Source: Idiomarina sp.
Lineage (GTDB): Bacteria > Pseudomonadota > Gammaproteobacteria > Enterobacterales > Alteromonadaceae
DNA length: 64,000 nt
Direction: 5' to 3'
Assembly: GCA_022565355.1 (NCBI GenBank)
Contig: JAIUMU010000004.1
Location: 62,001 to 126,000, forward strand
The notes below the pieces were generated by a model. That model saw only the letters and a list, made by a program, of their open reading frames with translations. It was not told where the DNA came from and ran no database searches. The first letter of the stretch is position 1; each line of letters begins with the position of its first letter. Positions 19,380 through 27,986 of the stretch are shown here, piece by piece. A program made the position numbers and the translations under genes.

Positions 19380-20306
19380 TTACCAGTTAAGCCAAATACC
19401 GAGCGCTAGTAGCAGAATAAACAGATGAATTACCGCAACATTGAGGCCAAGTAGCGGAATGAGTTGGGGAATGTTATTGGCGTGTTGGCGCACGCCCTGC
19501 AGTAATCTTGGCACCAATACAAATGATAGCAGTGCCAATAGCGCACTAAAGGGAAGCCAGTTCGCAGCAACCGCAATTACTAATACCAAGTAGCTGAGCA
19601 GCAGCTGCACAGCAAAAATTGATGCGCTGCTAGTGCGACCAATGGAGATGGGGAAGTGCTTGCGGCCAACTGATACATCGGCTTCTACATCGGGAAATTG
19701 GTTCAACAACAGAAGGTTGTTTACTAGCAACATCACCATTGCTGCAGCACTTACGATACCGTACCAAGCGCCATTCGTCGGTAGCGCCGGATACTCGCTC
19801 GCAAGAGCCCAGCTGGCGCCAAACGTGAGGAATAACCCAAAGCCTAAGCCAGGTGCAATTAAGCACAGTACTGGGTAACGATTAATGTATTGGGTATAGC
19901 TATAAATGAGTAACACCCCGGGGATACCAAGCCACAACAAGGCCGTTGAGGTTTGGCTAACAATCCATAAACCGCTGGTGATTACCGCTAATAAACTCAC
20001 ACAAGCCAATACCAGCGCAGCGTTGGCGATATGTGGATGCTGCACTAAGGTGCCGCTGCCGCCGCTGAAGGGGGTTTTGCGAGTTTTGAAATCAAGGCCC
20101 GAGCGAAAATCGAAGTATTCATTAAATGCATTCACGCTTACATGGGCTAGCAGGCCTGCTGCAACTACCCAACCAACAATCTCGCCCTTTACTCCACCAA
20201 GTAAGGAATAACTGAGAGCCAGTGCCAGTAGCAAACAGGCAACGGTAAGGGTTAAAAAATTAACTCGAGCAATCGCAAATAATTTAAAGATGGGCTTCAC
20301 TGCCAC
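19380..20306 (-). CDS. UbiA-family membrane prenyltransferase
   Basis: 308 residues, almost entirely hydrophobic, with eight to nine predicted transmembrane helices. Both Asp-rich prenyl-diphosphate/Mg2+ motifs are present: NEYFDFRSGLD (first) and NQFPDVEADVSVGR (second). The first motif and the following TPFSGGSGTL resemble MenA-type 1,4-dihydroxy-2-naphthoate prenyltransferases, but no other menaquinone gene is in the window, so the acceptor is unknown. The start is GTG with GGAG 7 bases upstream, lying inside the end of the amidoligase gene (23-base overlap), so translation should be coupled. Last gene of the GGCT-amidoligase-UbiA operon. Confidence 0.85.
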   Translation of the reverse strand: MAVKPIFKLFAIARVNFLTLTVACLLLALALSYSLLGGVKGEIVGWVVAAGLLAHVSVNAFNEYFDFRSGLDFKTRKTPFSGGSGTLVQHPHIANAALVLACVSLLAVITSGLWIVSQTSTALLWLGIPGVLLIYSYTQYINRYPVLCLIAPGLGFGLFLTFGASWALASEYPALPTNGAWYGIVSAAAMVMLLVNNLLLLNQFPDVEADVSVGRKHFPISIGRTSSASIFAVQLLLSYLVLVIAVAANWLPFSALLALLSFVLVPRLLQGVRQHANNIPQLIPLLGLNVAVIHLFILLLALGIWLNW

Positions 20307-21303
20307 GGGCTAACTCCGGTATCACTTGGTTGACTAGATATGTTTGCCAATTATCGCTGAAGCCACTGAACATTTTTTTGATCTCAATGCGATATTCTTC
20401 ACTTACTTCATTTAGTAATTCGCGATTCTCGGCTAATTGCTCAACCCGCACCCAGTTATTCCACACTGAAAACAAACCCCAATCATTGCGGTGTACTTCA
20501 CAGCCCGGCAGGCGGTAGTGAAACGTAGGCCGAGCTTTAATTAAGCTATCATTTACTTTTGCTAGCACTCGCTCTTCATCGAGGTGGCGAAATAATGGCA
20601 GCATATCGAGCGCTCGATTGCGTGTGGGGTTGTGGCGTAAATAATCATCGATGAGCGTTTCCAAAGAAGGCCAATAACTGCTATCAAGAATAAGTTCGAG
20701 ATATTCTTTTGGAAATGGATCGATATAGTTGCTCACACGCCGTGAAATATCAGGATCTATTTCCTTAAGCAGCCAATCATAAAGGCATAAAAAACTTTTT
20801 AAATGAGCGGTAATCGTATCGGCATCCAGTTTCGGTAATTCTGGATTTAGCTGCAGCCCAAATGCATAGGCAAGGCTATCGGATGAACCTTTGGCGCCGG
20901 CCTTGCGCAGGTCTACCAGCAGTTCTTCCACCTCACTGATGCGGCTTAATGGTAACGGCGGGCTTACAATTTCTACTGGCACCACAGCCTCAGCTACCCA
21001 TGCTAGGCTTTTCTCTGCAGAATCACGCCAATTATCTTGCAGCTCTTCTCGGCCGATCTTTTTCAAGTAATCGTAATCAAATTCAATAATCCAATCGCCA
21101 GCACTATCACCGCTAATTACGTGTTCGTATCTACCCTTAGCACTTTGTTCGCACTCTTCACAGCGCTGCTTGAGGAAGGTTATCAATACATCTGTAGCCT
21201 GTTGCAGTTGTAGATTACCGAACTCGATCTCAATACCTACTTTACGCTCTTCGCCATCGTTATTTTGTTGCTGAGATGGCTGCAGTAACTTACTTGAGCT
21301 CAT
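20284..21303 (-). CDS. Amidoligase family protein (glutamine-synthetase-like fold)
   Basis: About 339 residues. The early KVGIEIEFGNL strand is the hallmark of the Amidoligase_2 family, remote relatives of glutamine synthetase that form amide bonds using ATP; WIIEFDYDYL and a later VPVEIVSPPLPLSRISEV carry further conserved acidic and Pro-rich elements. An in-frame ATG lies 15 bases upstream, but the start used here has a perfect AAGGAG six bases before it. Known relatives often sit beside gamma-glutamylcyclotransferase-like genes, exactly as here. The inferred job is ligation of an amino group to a glutamate-type carboxylate on an unknown product; the substrate cannot be read from the sequence. 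Confidence 0.75.
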   Translation of the reverse strand: MSSSKLLQPSQQQNNDGEERKVGIEIEFGNLQLQQATDVLITFLKQRCEECEQSAKGRYEHVISGDSAGDWIIEFDYDYLKKIGREELQDNWRDSAEKSLAWVAEAVVPVEIVSPPLPLSRISEVEELLVDLRKAGAKGSSDSLAYAFGLQLNPELPKLDADTITAHLKSFLCLYDWLLKEIDPDISRRVSNYIDPFPKEYLELILDSSYWPSLETLIDDYLRHNPTRNRALDMLPLFRHLDEERVLAKVNDSLIKARPTFHYRLPGCEVHRNDWGLFSVWNNWVRVEQLAENRELLNEVSEEYRIEIKKMFSGFSDNWQTYLVNQVIPELARGSEAHL

Positions 21304-21318
21304 GGGGTACTCCTTCAT

Positions 21319-21744
21319 TTACTCCGTTGGTACTGGATTGATGTCGCTAATAAGCCGATATACCCATGCGGGCTCGCCGTCACTCAGAGTATAAAGGTAT
21401 CGCTCATATTTCACACCCACGCGCTCATACCGATCGAGCCTACGCAATTGCGTTGCGGTTACATAAAACACGCGGCCCTCTGTTGTTGCATCTTCATCAG
21501 GGAGAAGATCCAAGCCATAGCGCCGATAGCCTTCCAGCGTTCCAGGTTCAGTAGGCACATACCCAAAGATCACCAATGAACGCACGAACGGGTTTGTTAG
21601 TGTGCCAAAGGCGAAAACACGGTGTTCTGCTTCTTGATCAATCTCTAGTGTGGTATCTGAAAACTTGAAACTATAGGGGTTTAGCCAGATCCACCAAAAA
21701 CCGATAACCAGTAATAAACAAACACTAATAATTAGCCAGCGCAC
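21319..21744 (-). CDS. Membrane-anchored gamma-glutamylcyclotransferase-like (AIG2/GGCT) protein
   Basis: 141 residues: an N-terminal transmembrane anchor (MRWLIISVCLLLVIGFWWIW), then a GGCT-fold domain with FAFGTLTN in place of the classic YGSL substrate loop and RRLDRYERVG holding the conserved catalytic Glu. Such enzymes release gamma-glutamyl groups as 5-oxoproline. The anchor, unusual for GGCT proteins, suggests the reaction happens at the inner membrane. First gene of an operon with the amidoligase 15 bases downstream, so making and breaking of a gamma-glutamyl amide may be paired. Confidence 0.75.
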   Translation of the reverse strand: MRWLIISVCLLLVIGFWWIWLNPYSFKFSDTTLEIDQEAEHRVFAFGTLTNPFVRSLVIFGYVPTEPGTLEGYRRYGLDLLPDEDATTEGRVFYVTATQLRRLDRYERVGVKYERYLYTLSDGEPAWVYRLISDINPVPTE

Positions 21745-22100
21745 ATATCACCCTTAGCAGTAAACGAAACGTTGTTATTTTTGTTTAACATGCTAACCCT
21801 ATGATTTCAAATCGCAACGAATACCCAAGATGCTCTTTTTGTATATAAGCGGTGCGTGATTTATAAGATAATCCGCTAATAATTAGTGAAAATCGCTACC
21901 AAGCCTATGCGAGCAGCGAGTTGAATATTGCTGAGCTTCGTATGGGCGTTTTCTTTTCTTTATATATCATGCCGTTACAACATCTGGCACGGCTATTGCT
22001 TTAGGTTCTATGGAATTCATATGAACCGTGCCCCTGAATGCTGTTGTTGCGAGCAGGTTCATTACAAGAGCTAACTAGCAGTAGAGAAAAGGAAAATAAC
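21745..22100. other. Intergenic region between divergent GGCT operon and yggN
   Basis: About 356 bases, AT-rich, with no convincing reading frame or RNA gene. It must hold the promoters of both divergent units; TTGAAA followed 17 bases later by TAAACA on minus (near 21785-21815) is a weak candidate, and AT-rich stretches near 21960 could serve yggN. Nothing firmer can be supported. Confidence 0.4.
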
Positions 22101-22955
22101 ATGCACAAGCTACTCCCTTTGGTATTTGTAATCGGCGCGTTGCCACTCACAACTATGCCAATCACATCTATGGCCGCCACCAGTTTTGCGAATGAACCAG
22201 AAAGCGCGCAAACTCGTGGTGATTCTGAAGTGGTAATTGTTAACACTCGCAAGCAGTGTAATTTTAGTTTTGATAAAGATATCTATGCTTCTTATCAAGA
22301 GTTCCGTGTGCAGGAAGGCACTGAAGAATTGCTGCGGATTAGCCACAACGGTGATTTCTGGCTTCGCGGCGAACCGGTTGCTATTTCAGCTAGCGATAGG
22401 GGCTTACTAATTCAATATAAGAACGGCTTAACGGCGCAATCAGAGTTTGTGGTAGAGGTAATGGAAGAAGCGCTGATGATGACCACGTATGCGCTGAGCA
22501 CAACCTTTACGGAAATGTTTGGTAAGCGCCACAAAATTGTACGCCGTATTGATAATCTAACCGAGCAATTGGCAGAGGATTTTGCCATGGTGGCTTACCA
22601 GCATGATGATACCTATGTAGTGCAGGGCAGCCAATTAGATCAGTTCGGTGAGCAGCTCAGTAATACGTTGGAAACGGAAATTGAATCCATCGTAGAAGAT
22701 TCTATGGGCAGTATGATTTGGTTAGTTACGAAAGCCATGTTTGCAGGATCAGGAAGCTTCGAGCAGCGTATGGAGCAGTTTGGTGAGCGCATGGAAGTGA
22801 TGGGCGAAACCTTAGGTGCCACAATGGAAACCTGGGGTGAGCAAATTGAGGAACGCAGCGAGGCAATGTGTGCTGAGCTGGCGCGGTTGCGGGAAATAGA
22901 AGGGCGCTTAGAGGAATCTATTCCAGATTTCTCTGATCACCGTTTACTAAAATAA
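22101..22955 (+). CDS. yggN: YggN family protein (DUF2884)
   Basis: 284 residues with a signal peptide (MHKLLPLVFVIGALPLTTMP..., cleavage near SMAAT). The rest matches the DUF2884/YggN family of gammaproteobacterial periplasmic proteins: an N-terminal beta-rich part (FRVQEGTEELLRISHNGDFW) and a long helical C-terminal part with repeated FGERMEVMGETLG and WGEQIEERSEAM patterns. Function is unknown. The open frame extends upstream, but the start used here follows AAAAGGAAAA and produces the signal peptide. Single gene, terminated by a strong hairpin shared with the convergent BCCT transporter gene. Confidence 0.82.
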   Translation: MHKLLPLVFVIGALPLTTMPITSMAATSFANEPESAQTRGDSEVVIVNTRKQCNFSFDKDIYASYQEFRVQEGTEELLRISHNGDFWLRGEPVAISASDRGLLIQYKNGLTAQSEFVVEVMEEALMMTTYALSTTFTEMFGKRHKIVRRIDNLTEQLAEDFAMVAYQHDDTYVVQGSQLDQFGEQLSNTLETEIESIVEDSMGSMIWLVTKAMFAGSGSFEQRMEQFGERMEVMGETLGATMETWGEQIEERSEAMCAELARLREIEGRLEESIPDFSDHRLLK

Positions 22956-23005
22956 ACAGCTTCGGTTCGCATAAGTATTTCGGTAGCCATACGAATATAA
23001 AAATG

Positions 23006-23041
23006 AAAAGCGCCGCACTTTATGGTTAGTGCGGCGCTTTT
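23006..23041. terminator. Bidirectional terminator between yggN and the BCCT gene
   Basis: AAAAGCGCCGCACT and AGTGCGGCGCTTTT form a perfect 14-bp stem with an 8-base loop, flanked by A/T runs. Confidence 0.92.
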
Positions 23042-23120
23042 ATTTGCTTCGGGTAACCTGCTCAGGGCATACACTTAAAATAGTAGTAAGGCCACTGAAC
23101 ATGGCAATCCCTAGCCAGAG

Positions 23121-25211
23121 TTAACGTGTACCACCTGAATCGGCAGCATTATTATCTTGCACTGGCGGCGGTGTTGCATTGTCGCCTTCGCCATTCAAAT
23201 CATCATCGTGCTCAGCTAAATCCCACGGTAAGCTGCCTGGCGAATGATGAATAAAGTGCAGGTAGTTCTCAAATTGATTGAGCACATCATTAATGATGTC
23301 GGCTTTTTCAAAGCCATACACATCATAGGATTGGCCACCTTGGCGTAAGAATACTTCTGCACGGTAGTATTCTTTCTTCTCGCCTTTCTTACCCATGGCA
23401 AAATCTGGGCGAGCATAGGCCCGGGCACGAATTTCGTAGGTGAAATCGATGGAATCTTTGTCCACAACGAGCAATACGCGCACAGGGTCTTCTTCAATGG
23501 TAACCTCCGTTTTCCATTTCTGGCTAGTAAGCTCTTTGCACACTTCATCAAGGCACTCTTTACCCATTTCTTTAATGAAGGTTTCCACTTTATCTTGCGG
23601 TGGAAAATCCACTAAACCAGCCAAGCGCGTTTTCCAGTAGTTAGAGCCAGCATGCACACCACGGCGGTGCATTTGCGTATGGCTGCGTAAACTACTGTAC
23701 TGGTGCCCTTCAATTACTAACGCTCGCCATAACCCCACGGCTGAAATCAGCATAATAATGGCGAACGGGAAGGCACTGGCAATCGCCGCGGTTTGTAACG
23801 CGCCTAAGCCACCTGCTAATAACAGAACTGCGGCTACCACACCTTCTGAACTTGCCCAGAATACGCGCTGCCAAACAGGGGTATTGGCGGCGCCGCCCGA
23901 AGCAAGCGAATCAATTACCAGTGAACCGGAATCTGATGAGGTAACAAAAAACGTCATAATCAAGATCACGGTTGCAAACGACAATAAGCTCGTCATTGGC
24001 AAGTTCTCGTAGAGCTTGAACAGGGCGATAGCTTGGTCGGCTTGTACATCCCGCACAAGCGTGTCGTAACCTTGCATCATAATCATGTACAGGGCGGTAT
24101 CGCCAAATACCGAGAACCAGAAAAAGGTGAAGATTGTCGGCACTAACATTACGCCCACAACAAACTGGCGAATAGTGCGGCCACGGCTAATTTTAGCGAT
24201 AAATAGGCCCACAAATGGCGCCCAGGCAATGGTCCAACCGAAAATGAATAAGGTCCAGTTACCAATCCAATCACTCCGGCTGTAGGCCTGCAAATTGAAG
24301 GTGCGCTCTACAATGTAATTTAAGTAACTACCGGTATTTTGTAAGAAGGTTTCGAGAATATGTACCGTTGGGCCGGCAAAAAACACGAACAAGAGCAAGA
24401 ACATTACCAAGCTCATATTCACAATCGATAAGCGCTTAATGCCTTTATCGAGGCCGGCAACAACCGATGCAATGGCCATCAAGGTAATCACAAAAATAAT
24501 ACCAATTTGCACTAAATTGGTAACCGGGATGTCTTCCCACAAATAATTTAGGCCAGTATTAATTTGAATTACTGACAATCCGAGTGTTGTAGCAATACCA
24601 AACATGGTGCCGAGGATGGCAAAAGTATCTACTGCATGCCCTGCGGGGCCATAAATTTTATCGCCAATGAGTGGATACAATGTTGAGCGCATCGATAACG
24701 GTAAACCGTGGCGAAATGAGAAATAGGCCAGCACTAAACCCACTAAGCCATAGATTGCCCAAATATGGAAACCCCAGTGGAAATAGGAGATTTGCATGGC
24801 TTGCTTAGCCGCATCTACAGTGAGTGCAGCGCCCTGAGGTGGGCTAGCATAGTGCAGTACCGGTTCAGATACACCGAAGAACAATAAGGCAATACCATAG
24901 CCTGCTGAGAACAGCATGGCGAACCATGATAGAAAGCTATATTCGGGATCTGCATGATCGGGCCCAAGCTTGATGCGGCCCCATTTGGAAAGCGCAATTA
25001 CCACAATAAACATCAAAAATAGCGCTACAGCTAGCATGTAGAACCAACCGAAATCTTCGGTAATACGTGCTAACGCAGTGGAGAAAAGTTCTCCGGCGAG
25101 TTCAGGGTTTGCGAGAGTTCCAACAACGAGCAGCAAAATAACCGCTATGGCTGGAAGAAATACGGGCATTAATAGCGCGGAACGCCAACGTGAACCATTG
25201 GTTGCACTCAT
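23121..25211 (-). CDS. BCCT-family choline/betaine transporter (BetT-like)
   Basis: 696 residues: twelve predicted transmembrane helices (about 1-505) and a long hydrophilic C-terminal domain. FGWTIAWAPFVGLFIAKISR matches the signature segment of the betaine-choline-carnitine transporter family, with WYxWAP-type aromatic residues that bind the trimethylammonium group. Overall similarity and the ~190-residue cytosolic tail fit the BetT group, where the tail senses osmotic conditions. It should import choline or glycine betaine by proton or sodium symport as an osmoprotectant. No betA/betB genes are adjacent. AAGGAG precedes the ATG. Divergent from the CASTOR/POLLUX-like channel gene. Confidence 0.9.
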   Translation of the reverse strand: MSATNGSRWRSALLMPVFLPAIAVILLLVVGTLANPELAGELFSTALARITEDFGWFYMLAVALFLMFIVVIALSKWGRIKLGPDHADPEYSFLSWFAMLFSAGYGIALLFFGVSEPVLHYASPPQGAALTVDAAKQAMQISYFHWGFHIWAIYGLVGLVLAYFSFRHGLPLSMRSTLYPLIGDKIYGPAGHAVDTFAILGTMFGIATTLGLSVIQINTGLNYLWEDIPVTNLVQIGIIFVITLMAIASVVAGLDKGIKRLSIVNMSLVMFLLLFVFFAGPTVHILETFLQNTGSYLNYIVERTFNLQAYSRSDWIGNWTLFIFGWTIAWAPFVGLFIAKISRGRTIRQFVVGVMLVPTIFTFFWFSVFGDTALYMIMMQGYDTLVRDVQADQAIALFKLYENLPMTSLLSFATVILIMTFFVTSSDSGSLVIDSLASGGAANTPVWQRVFWASSEGVVAAVLLLAGGLGALQTAAIASAFPFAIIMLISAVGLWRALVIEGHQYSSLRSHTQMHRRGVHAGSNYWKTRLAGLVDFPPQDKVETFIKEMGKECLDEVCKELTSQKWKTEVTIEEDPVRVLLVVDKDSIDFTYEIRARAYARPDFAMGKKGEKKEYYRAEVFLRQGGQSYDVYGFEKADIINDVLNQFENYLHFIHHSPGSLPWDLAEHDDDLNGEGDNATPPPVQDNNAADSGGTR

Positions 25212-25371
25212 GTAAAACTCCTTCTATTGAACGCCTTTACATGGCTAATAACTTAGTTAGGCTAGCATTCAGAGAGTAAATTACAAGTTGGAGCTTTTTT
25301 GCAGTTCGCATATCTTGTTGATATACGCGATAGTATTAATAACTTTTGCAGAGTACCTAGGGAAAACTGAC

Positions 25372-27300
25372 ATGGCGATCGGCTCGCGCATTTCTACACA
25401 GATTAAATTTTCGTTAGAACGCATGCTCGGTGGTGGCGCATTGCTACAGTTGCTGCTGGCTTGGGCGATTGTATTATTGGTAGCGGTTACCGGTGGCTTT
25501 CTAGCGTATTTCCTCGGCCGCGGTGAGGCAGCGCTTACCGAAGAGTTTTGGTGGTCGTTTCTGCGCCTTACAGATCCTGGCTATCTTGGTGATGACGAGG
25601 GAACAGGCCGAAGAATAATATCCACCATTCTTACGGTAGCTGGCTATGTGCTGTTTATGGGTACGTTAGTGGCCATCATGACCCAATGGCTATTCCGGCA
25701 AATGCGTAATTTCGAATTAGGGCAAACTCCAGTAGGCTTTCGGAATCATACCGTGTTGCTCGGCTGGACATCGAGAACGCTGCCCATAGTGCGAGAATTG
25801 TTGAATCCGGTAATCCCGCGCGATCAGGTGAATAAAATTGCCGTGCTGGCGGATGATATTACCGCTGGGCCAACCGCAGAAGTACGCGGGGAGAATATAT
25901 CCGGTAAAGATCTACGCCGCATTGTGTTGCGCTCTGGATCGCTATTGAATCCTGAACATCTTACCCGAGTAGCTATTGAAAATGCGCGTACCATTATTAT
26001 CCCATCGCGGAGTAATTTTGCGGAGCAAACACTTAGTGCAGATGCCGACATTATTAAGGTTTTGCTCTCGCTGCATACGCAATTTAAAGGTCGCCAAGGG
26101 CCTCGAGTTATTGCCGAACTACAAGATGCCCGCAAGATCCCAGTGGCATTACATACCTATAAAGGCTATCTCCAATTAATCGCGAGTGATTTAATTATTT
26201 CACGTATTTTATTGCGCAGTATTTTGTATCCGGGATTATCGGGGGTGGTAAATGCCTTGTTGATCGATCCGAATCAAGCGCAATTTATGCCAGAGAGTGC
26301 GGAACGGTTTGTGGGGAAAAAGTGGCAGCAAGTATTTGCCAGCTCGAATACAGCTACCCCATGCGGAGTGCTTCGGTTAACGCGAAATGCCCTGAAGCAG
26401 GGAGAGCGGCACACATTATTAGCACCCTCTGGCGATTTGGAAATTAAAGAGGGAGATGAAATACTTTATTTGGCGCTCAGCTATAGCGATGTTCAGCTGC
26501 ATCAACGAGCCGTTAGCTATCGCTCACAAAAACTGCATGAAAAACTGGTTGCGCCTATTCGGCCATTGAAACGCAAAGTACTGATATTGGGCTGGAGTAA
26601 TCGAGTACTTACATTGCTTGCAGAAATGGCGAATGATGATCGAACTCAGTTTTCGGTATGTAATGTATCTACTACCCCATTAAACGAGCGAGAGCTGCTG
26701 TTTGCCGAACGTCAACTTGAAGGCTCGGGGCAACTACAGGTAGAGTGGTTGCAAGCAGATTACACCACAGAATCAGCCATGCAGAAGTTGCAAGCGCATC
26801 ATTTTGATTCCGTTATCTTATTTAGTAGTGATCGGTTGGCTTCTGGGGAAGAGGCGGATGCACGGAGCATTGTGGCGTTCATGGTGCTGGATTATTTGCT
26901 TGCTAAAGGCAACCCGAGTTTACGTCCTCATATCATGGTTGAGCTGCATGATCCGAGCAACGCAGCCTACGTAAACCATAGCCATAACGAAGTATTAGTG
27001 AGCTCGGTAATTGTTAGCCATGTATTGGCACAGGTTGCGGTGTACCCGCAGTTGCGGGCAGTGTATGAGCAACTATTAAGTGCCGATGGTGCACGATTAG
27101 CATTGCGTTTTTTACCTGCGAATTTACATCGGGTATTTACGATTGGCGAACTGCGTGAACTAGCGCTGAGTGAGCAAGCAGTGTTACTCGGGTACCAGCA
27201 AGAAGGAGGCAAAACCGTGCTCAATCCGAATCTAAATGCGCAGGTGAAAGTAAATGAGGGAACTCAACTTATTGTTTTACAAGGGCCAATACACGAATGA
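25372..27300 (+). CDS. CASTOR/POLLUX-like ion channel with two RCK-type domains
   Basis: About 642 residues. Two transmembrane helices flank a pore segment (EEFWWSFLRLTDPGYLGDD), typical of the bacterial relatives of the plant symbiosis channels CASTOR and POLLUX. Two NAD-binding-like regulatory domains follow, beginning TVLLGWTSRTLPIVREL (residue ~125) and VLILGWSNRVLTLLAEM (~400). Plant members are calcium- or potassium-permeable; the ion here is unknown. An in-frame TTG 84 bases upstream would add a hydrophobic stretch, so the true start is uncertain. Divergent from the betaine transporter, which suggests a shared osmotic or ionic role. Confidence 0.8.
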   Translation: MAIGSRISTQIKFSLERMLGGGALLQLLLAWAIVLLVAVTGGFLAYFLGRGEAALTEEFWWSFLRLTDPGYLGDDEGTGRRIISTILTVAGYVLFMGTLVAIMTQWLFRQMRNFELGQTPVGFRNHTVLLGWTSRTLPIVRELLNPVIPRDQVNKIAVLADDITAGPTAEVRGENISGKDLRRIVLRSGSLLNPEHLTRVAIENARTIIIPSRSNFAEQTLSADADIIKVLLSLHTQFKGRQGPRVIAELQDARKIPVALHTYKGYLQLIASDLIISRILLRSILYPGLSGVVNALLIDPNQAQFMPESAERFVGKKWQQVFASSNTATPCGVLRLTRNALKQGERHTLLAPSGDLEIKEGDEILYLALSYSDVQLHQRAVSYRSQKLHEKLVAPIRPLKRKVLILGWSNRVLTLLAEMANDDRTQFSVCNVSTTPLNERELLFAERQLEGSGQLQVEWLQADYTTESAMQKLQAHHFDSVILFSSDRLASGEEADARSIVAFMVLDYLLAKGNPSLRPHIMVELHDPSNAAYVNHSHNEVLVSSVIVSHVLAQVAVYPQLRAVYEQLLSADGARLALRFLPANLHRVFTIGELRELALSEQAVLLGYQQEGGKTVLNPNLNAQVKVNEGTQLIVLQGPIHE

Positions 27301-27436
27301 ATAAAATTCGCTTTGCAGGTGTTAGAAGCTGATATAGAGCTACAACACTTTCGTTAACTGCGAGCAAGCCAAACGGTGGAAGCGCAGCAGAACGGGCGCA
27401 AGATTGGTTAGTTGGGCAGAACAAATAGGATGGCAT

Positions 27437-27468
27437 AAAAAATGGCCGGCATTTAAGTGCCGACCATT
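27437..27468 (-). terminator. Terminator of the cold-shock gene
   Basis: On the minus strand AATGGTCGGCA and TGCCGGCCATT form an 11-bp stem with one mismatch and a 6-base loop, then six U residues. It ends 45 bases past the cold-shock gene stop. Confidence 0.82.
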
Positions 27469-27512
27469 TATAAATTCGTTTTGCGTGAGCAAAGGTTTAC
27501 GGTAGGTAAGCC

Positions 27513-27725
27513 TTAATCAGCAGCAGTTACGTTTTCAGCTTGAGGACCTTTTTGGCCTTGCGTGATAGTAAACTTAACTTTTTGGCCTTCGGCTAACGTG
27601 CGGAAGCCATCGCCAGTAATTGCTGAGAAGTGAACGAATACATCCGGCCCGCCTTCGCGCTCAAGAAAACCAAAACCTTTAGATTCGTTGAACCACTTAA
27701 CGGTACCAGTAACGATATCAGACAT
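27513..27725 (-). CDS. Cold-shock domain protein (CspA family)
   Basis: A 70-residue single cold-shock domain with both RNA-binding motifs, KGFGFLERE (RNP1) and DVFVHFSAI (RNP2), and the usual [11 protein letters not shown] start. Such proteins bind single-stranded RNA/DNA and melt RNA structure in the cold or during growth. TAGGAAAG is the ribosome-binding site. A candidate promoter about 150 bases upstream implies a long untranslated leader; its first part could form a hairpin (AAATAAC/GTTATTT at 27851-27868) and a second (GCTGG/CCAGC) lies just before the gene. Long structured leaders are known to control cspA-type messages. Which paralogue this is cannot be decided. Confidence 0.95.
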   Translation of the reverse strand: MSDIVTGTVKWFNESKGFGFLEREGGPDVFVHFSAITGDGFRTLAEGQKVKFTITQGQKGPQAENVTAAD

Positions 27726-27878
27726 AATCTTTCCTAACTTGCGTGTATATTAAAACAGCTGGCCGCAACCAGCGGTACTAGTGCTTAGGGCAGCAAGGTA
27801 TTTAGAGCAGGGGACGAGCACTTCCGAGAAGGGTTTCGTTCAAACTGAGTAAATAACTGCTGTTATTTAAGCTTTTTC

Positions 27879-27908
27879 AGTATATATGGGAAGAATTATT
27901 CTGGCCAA
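27879..27908 (-). promoter_or_regulatory. Candidate promoter of the cold-shock gene
   Basis: On minus, TTGGCC is followed after 18 bases by TATACT. Transcription from here would give a leader of about 147 bases, close to the ~160 bases known for E. coli cspA. Confidence 0.4.
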
Positions 27909-27986
27909 TAATTTTAGTGTTTATTTTATCTTCTATTTATTTTGTGAAGTAACAGATGCATACAGTTACTCTAAGGATGTAAGTAC

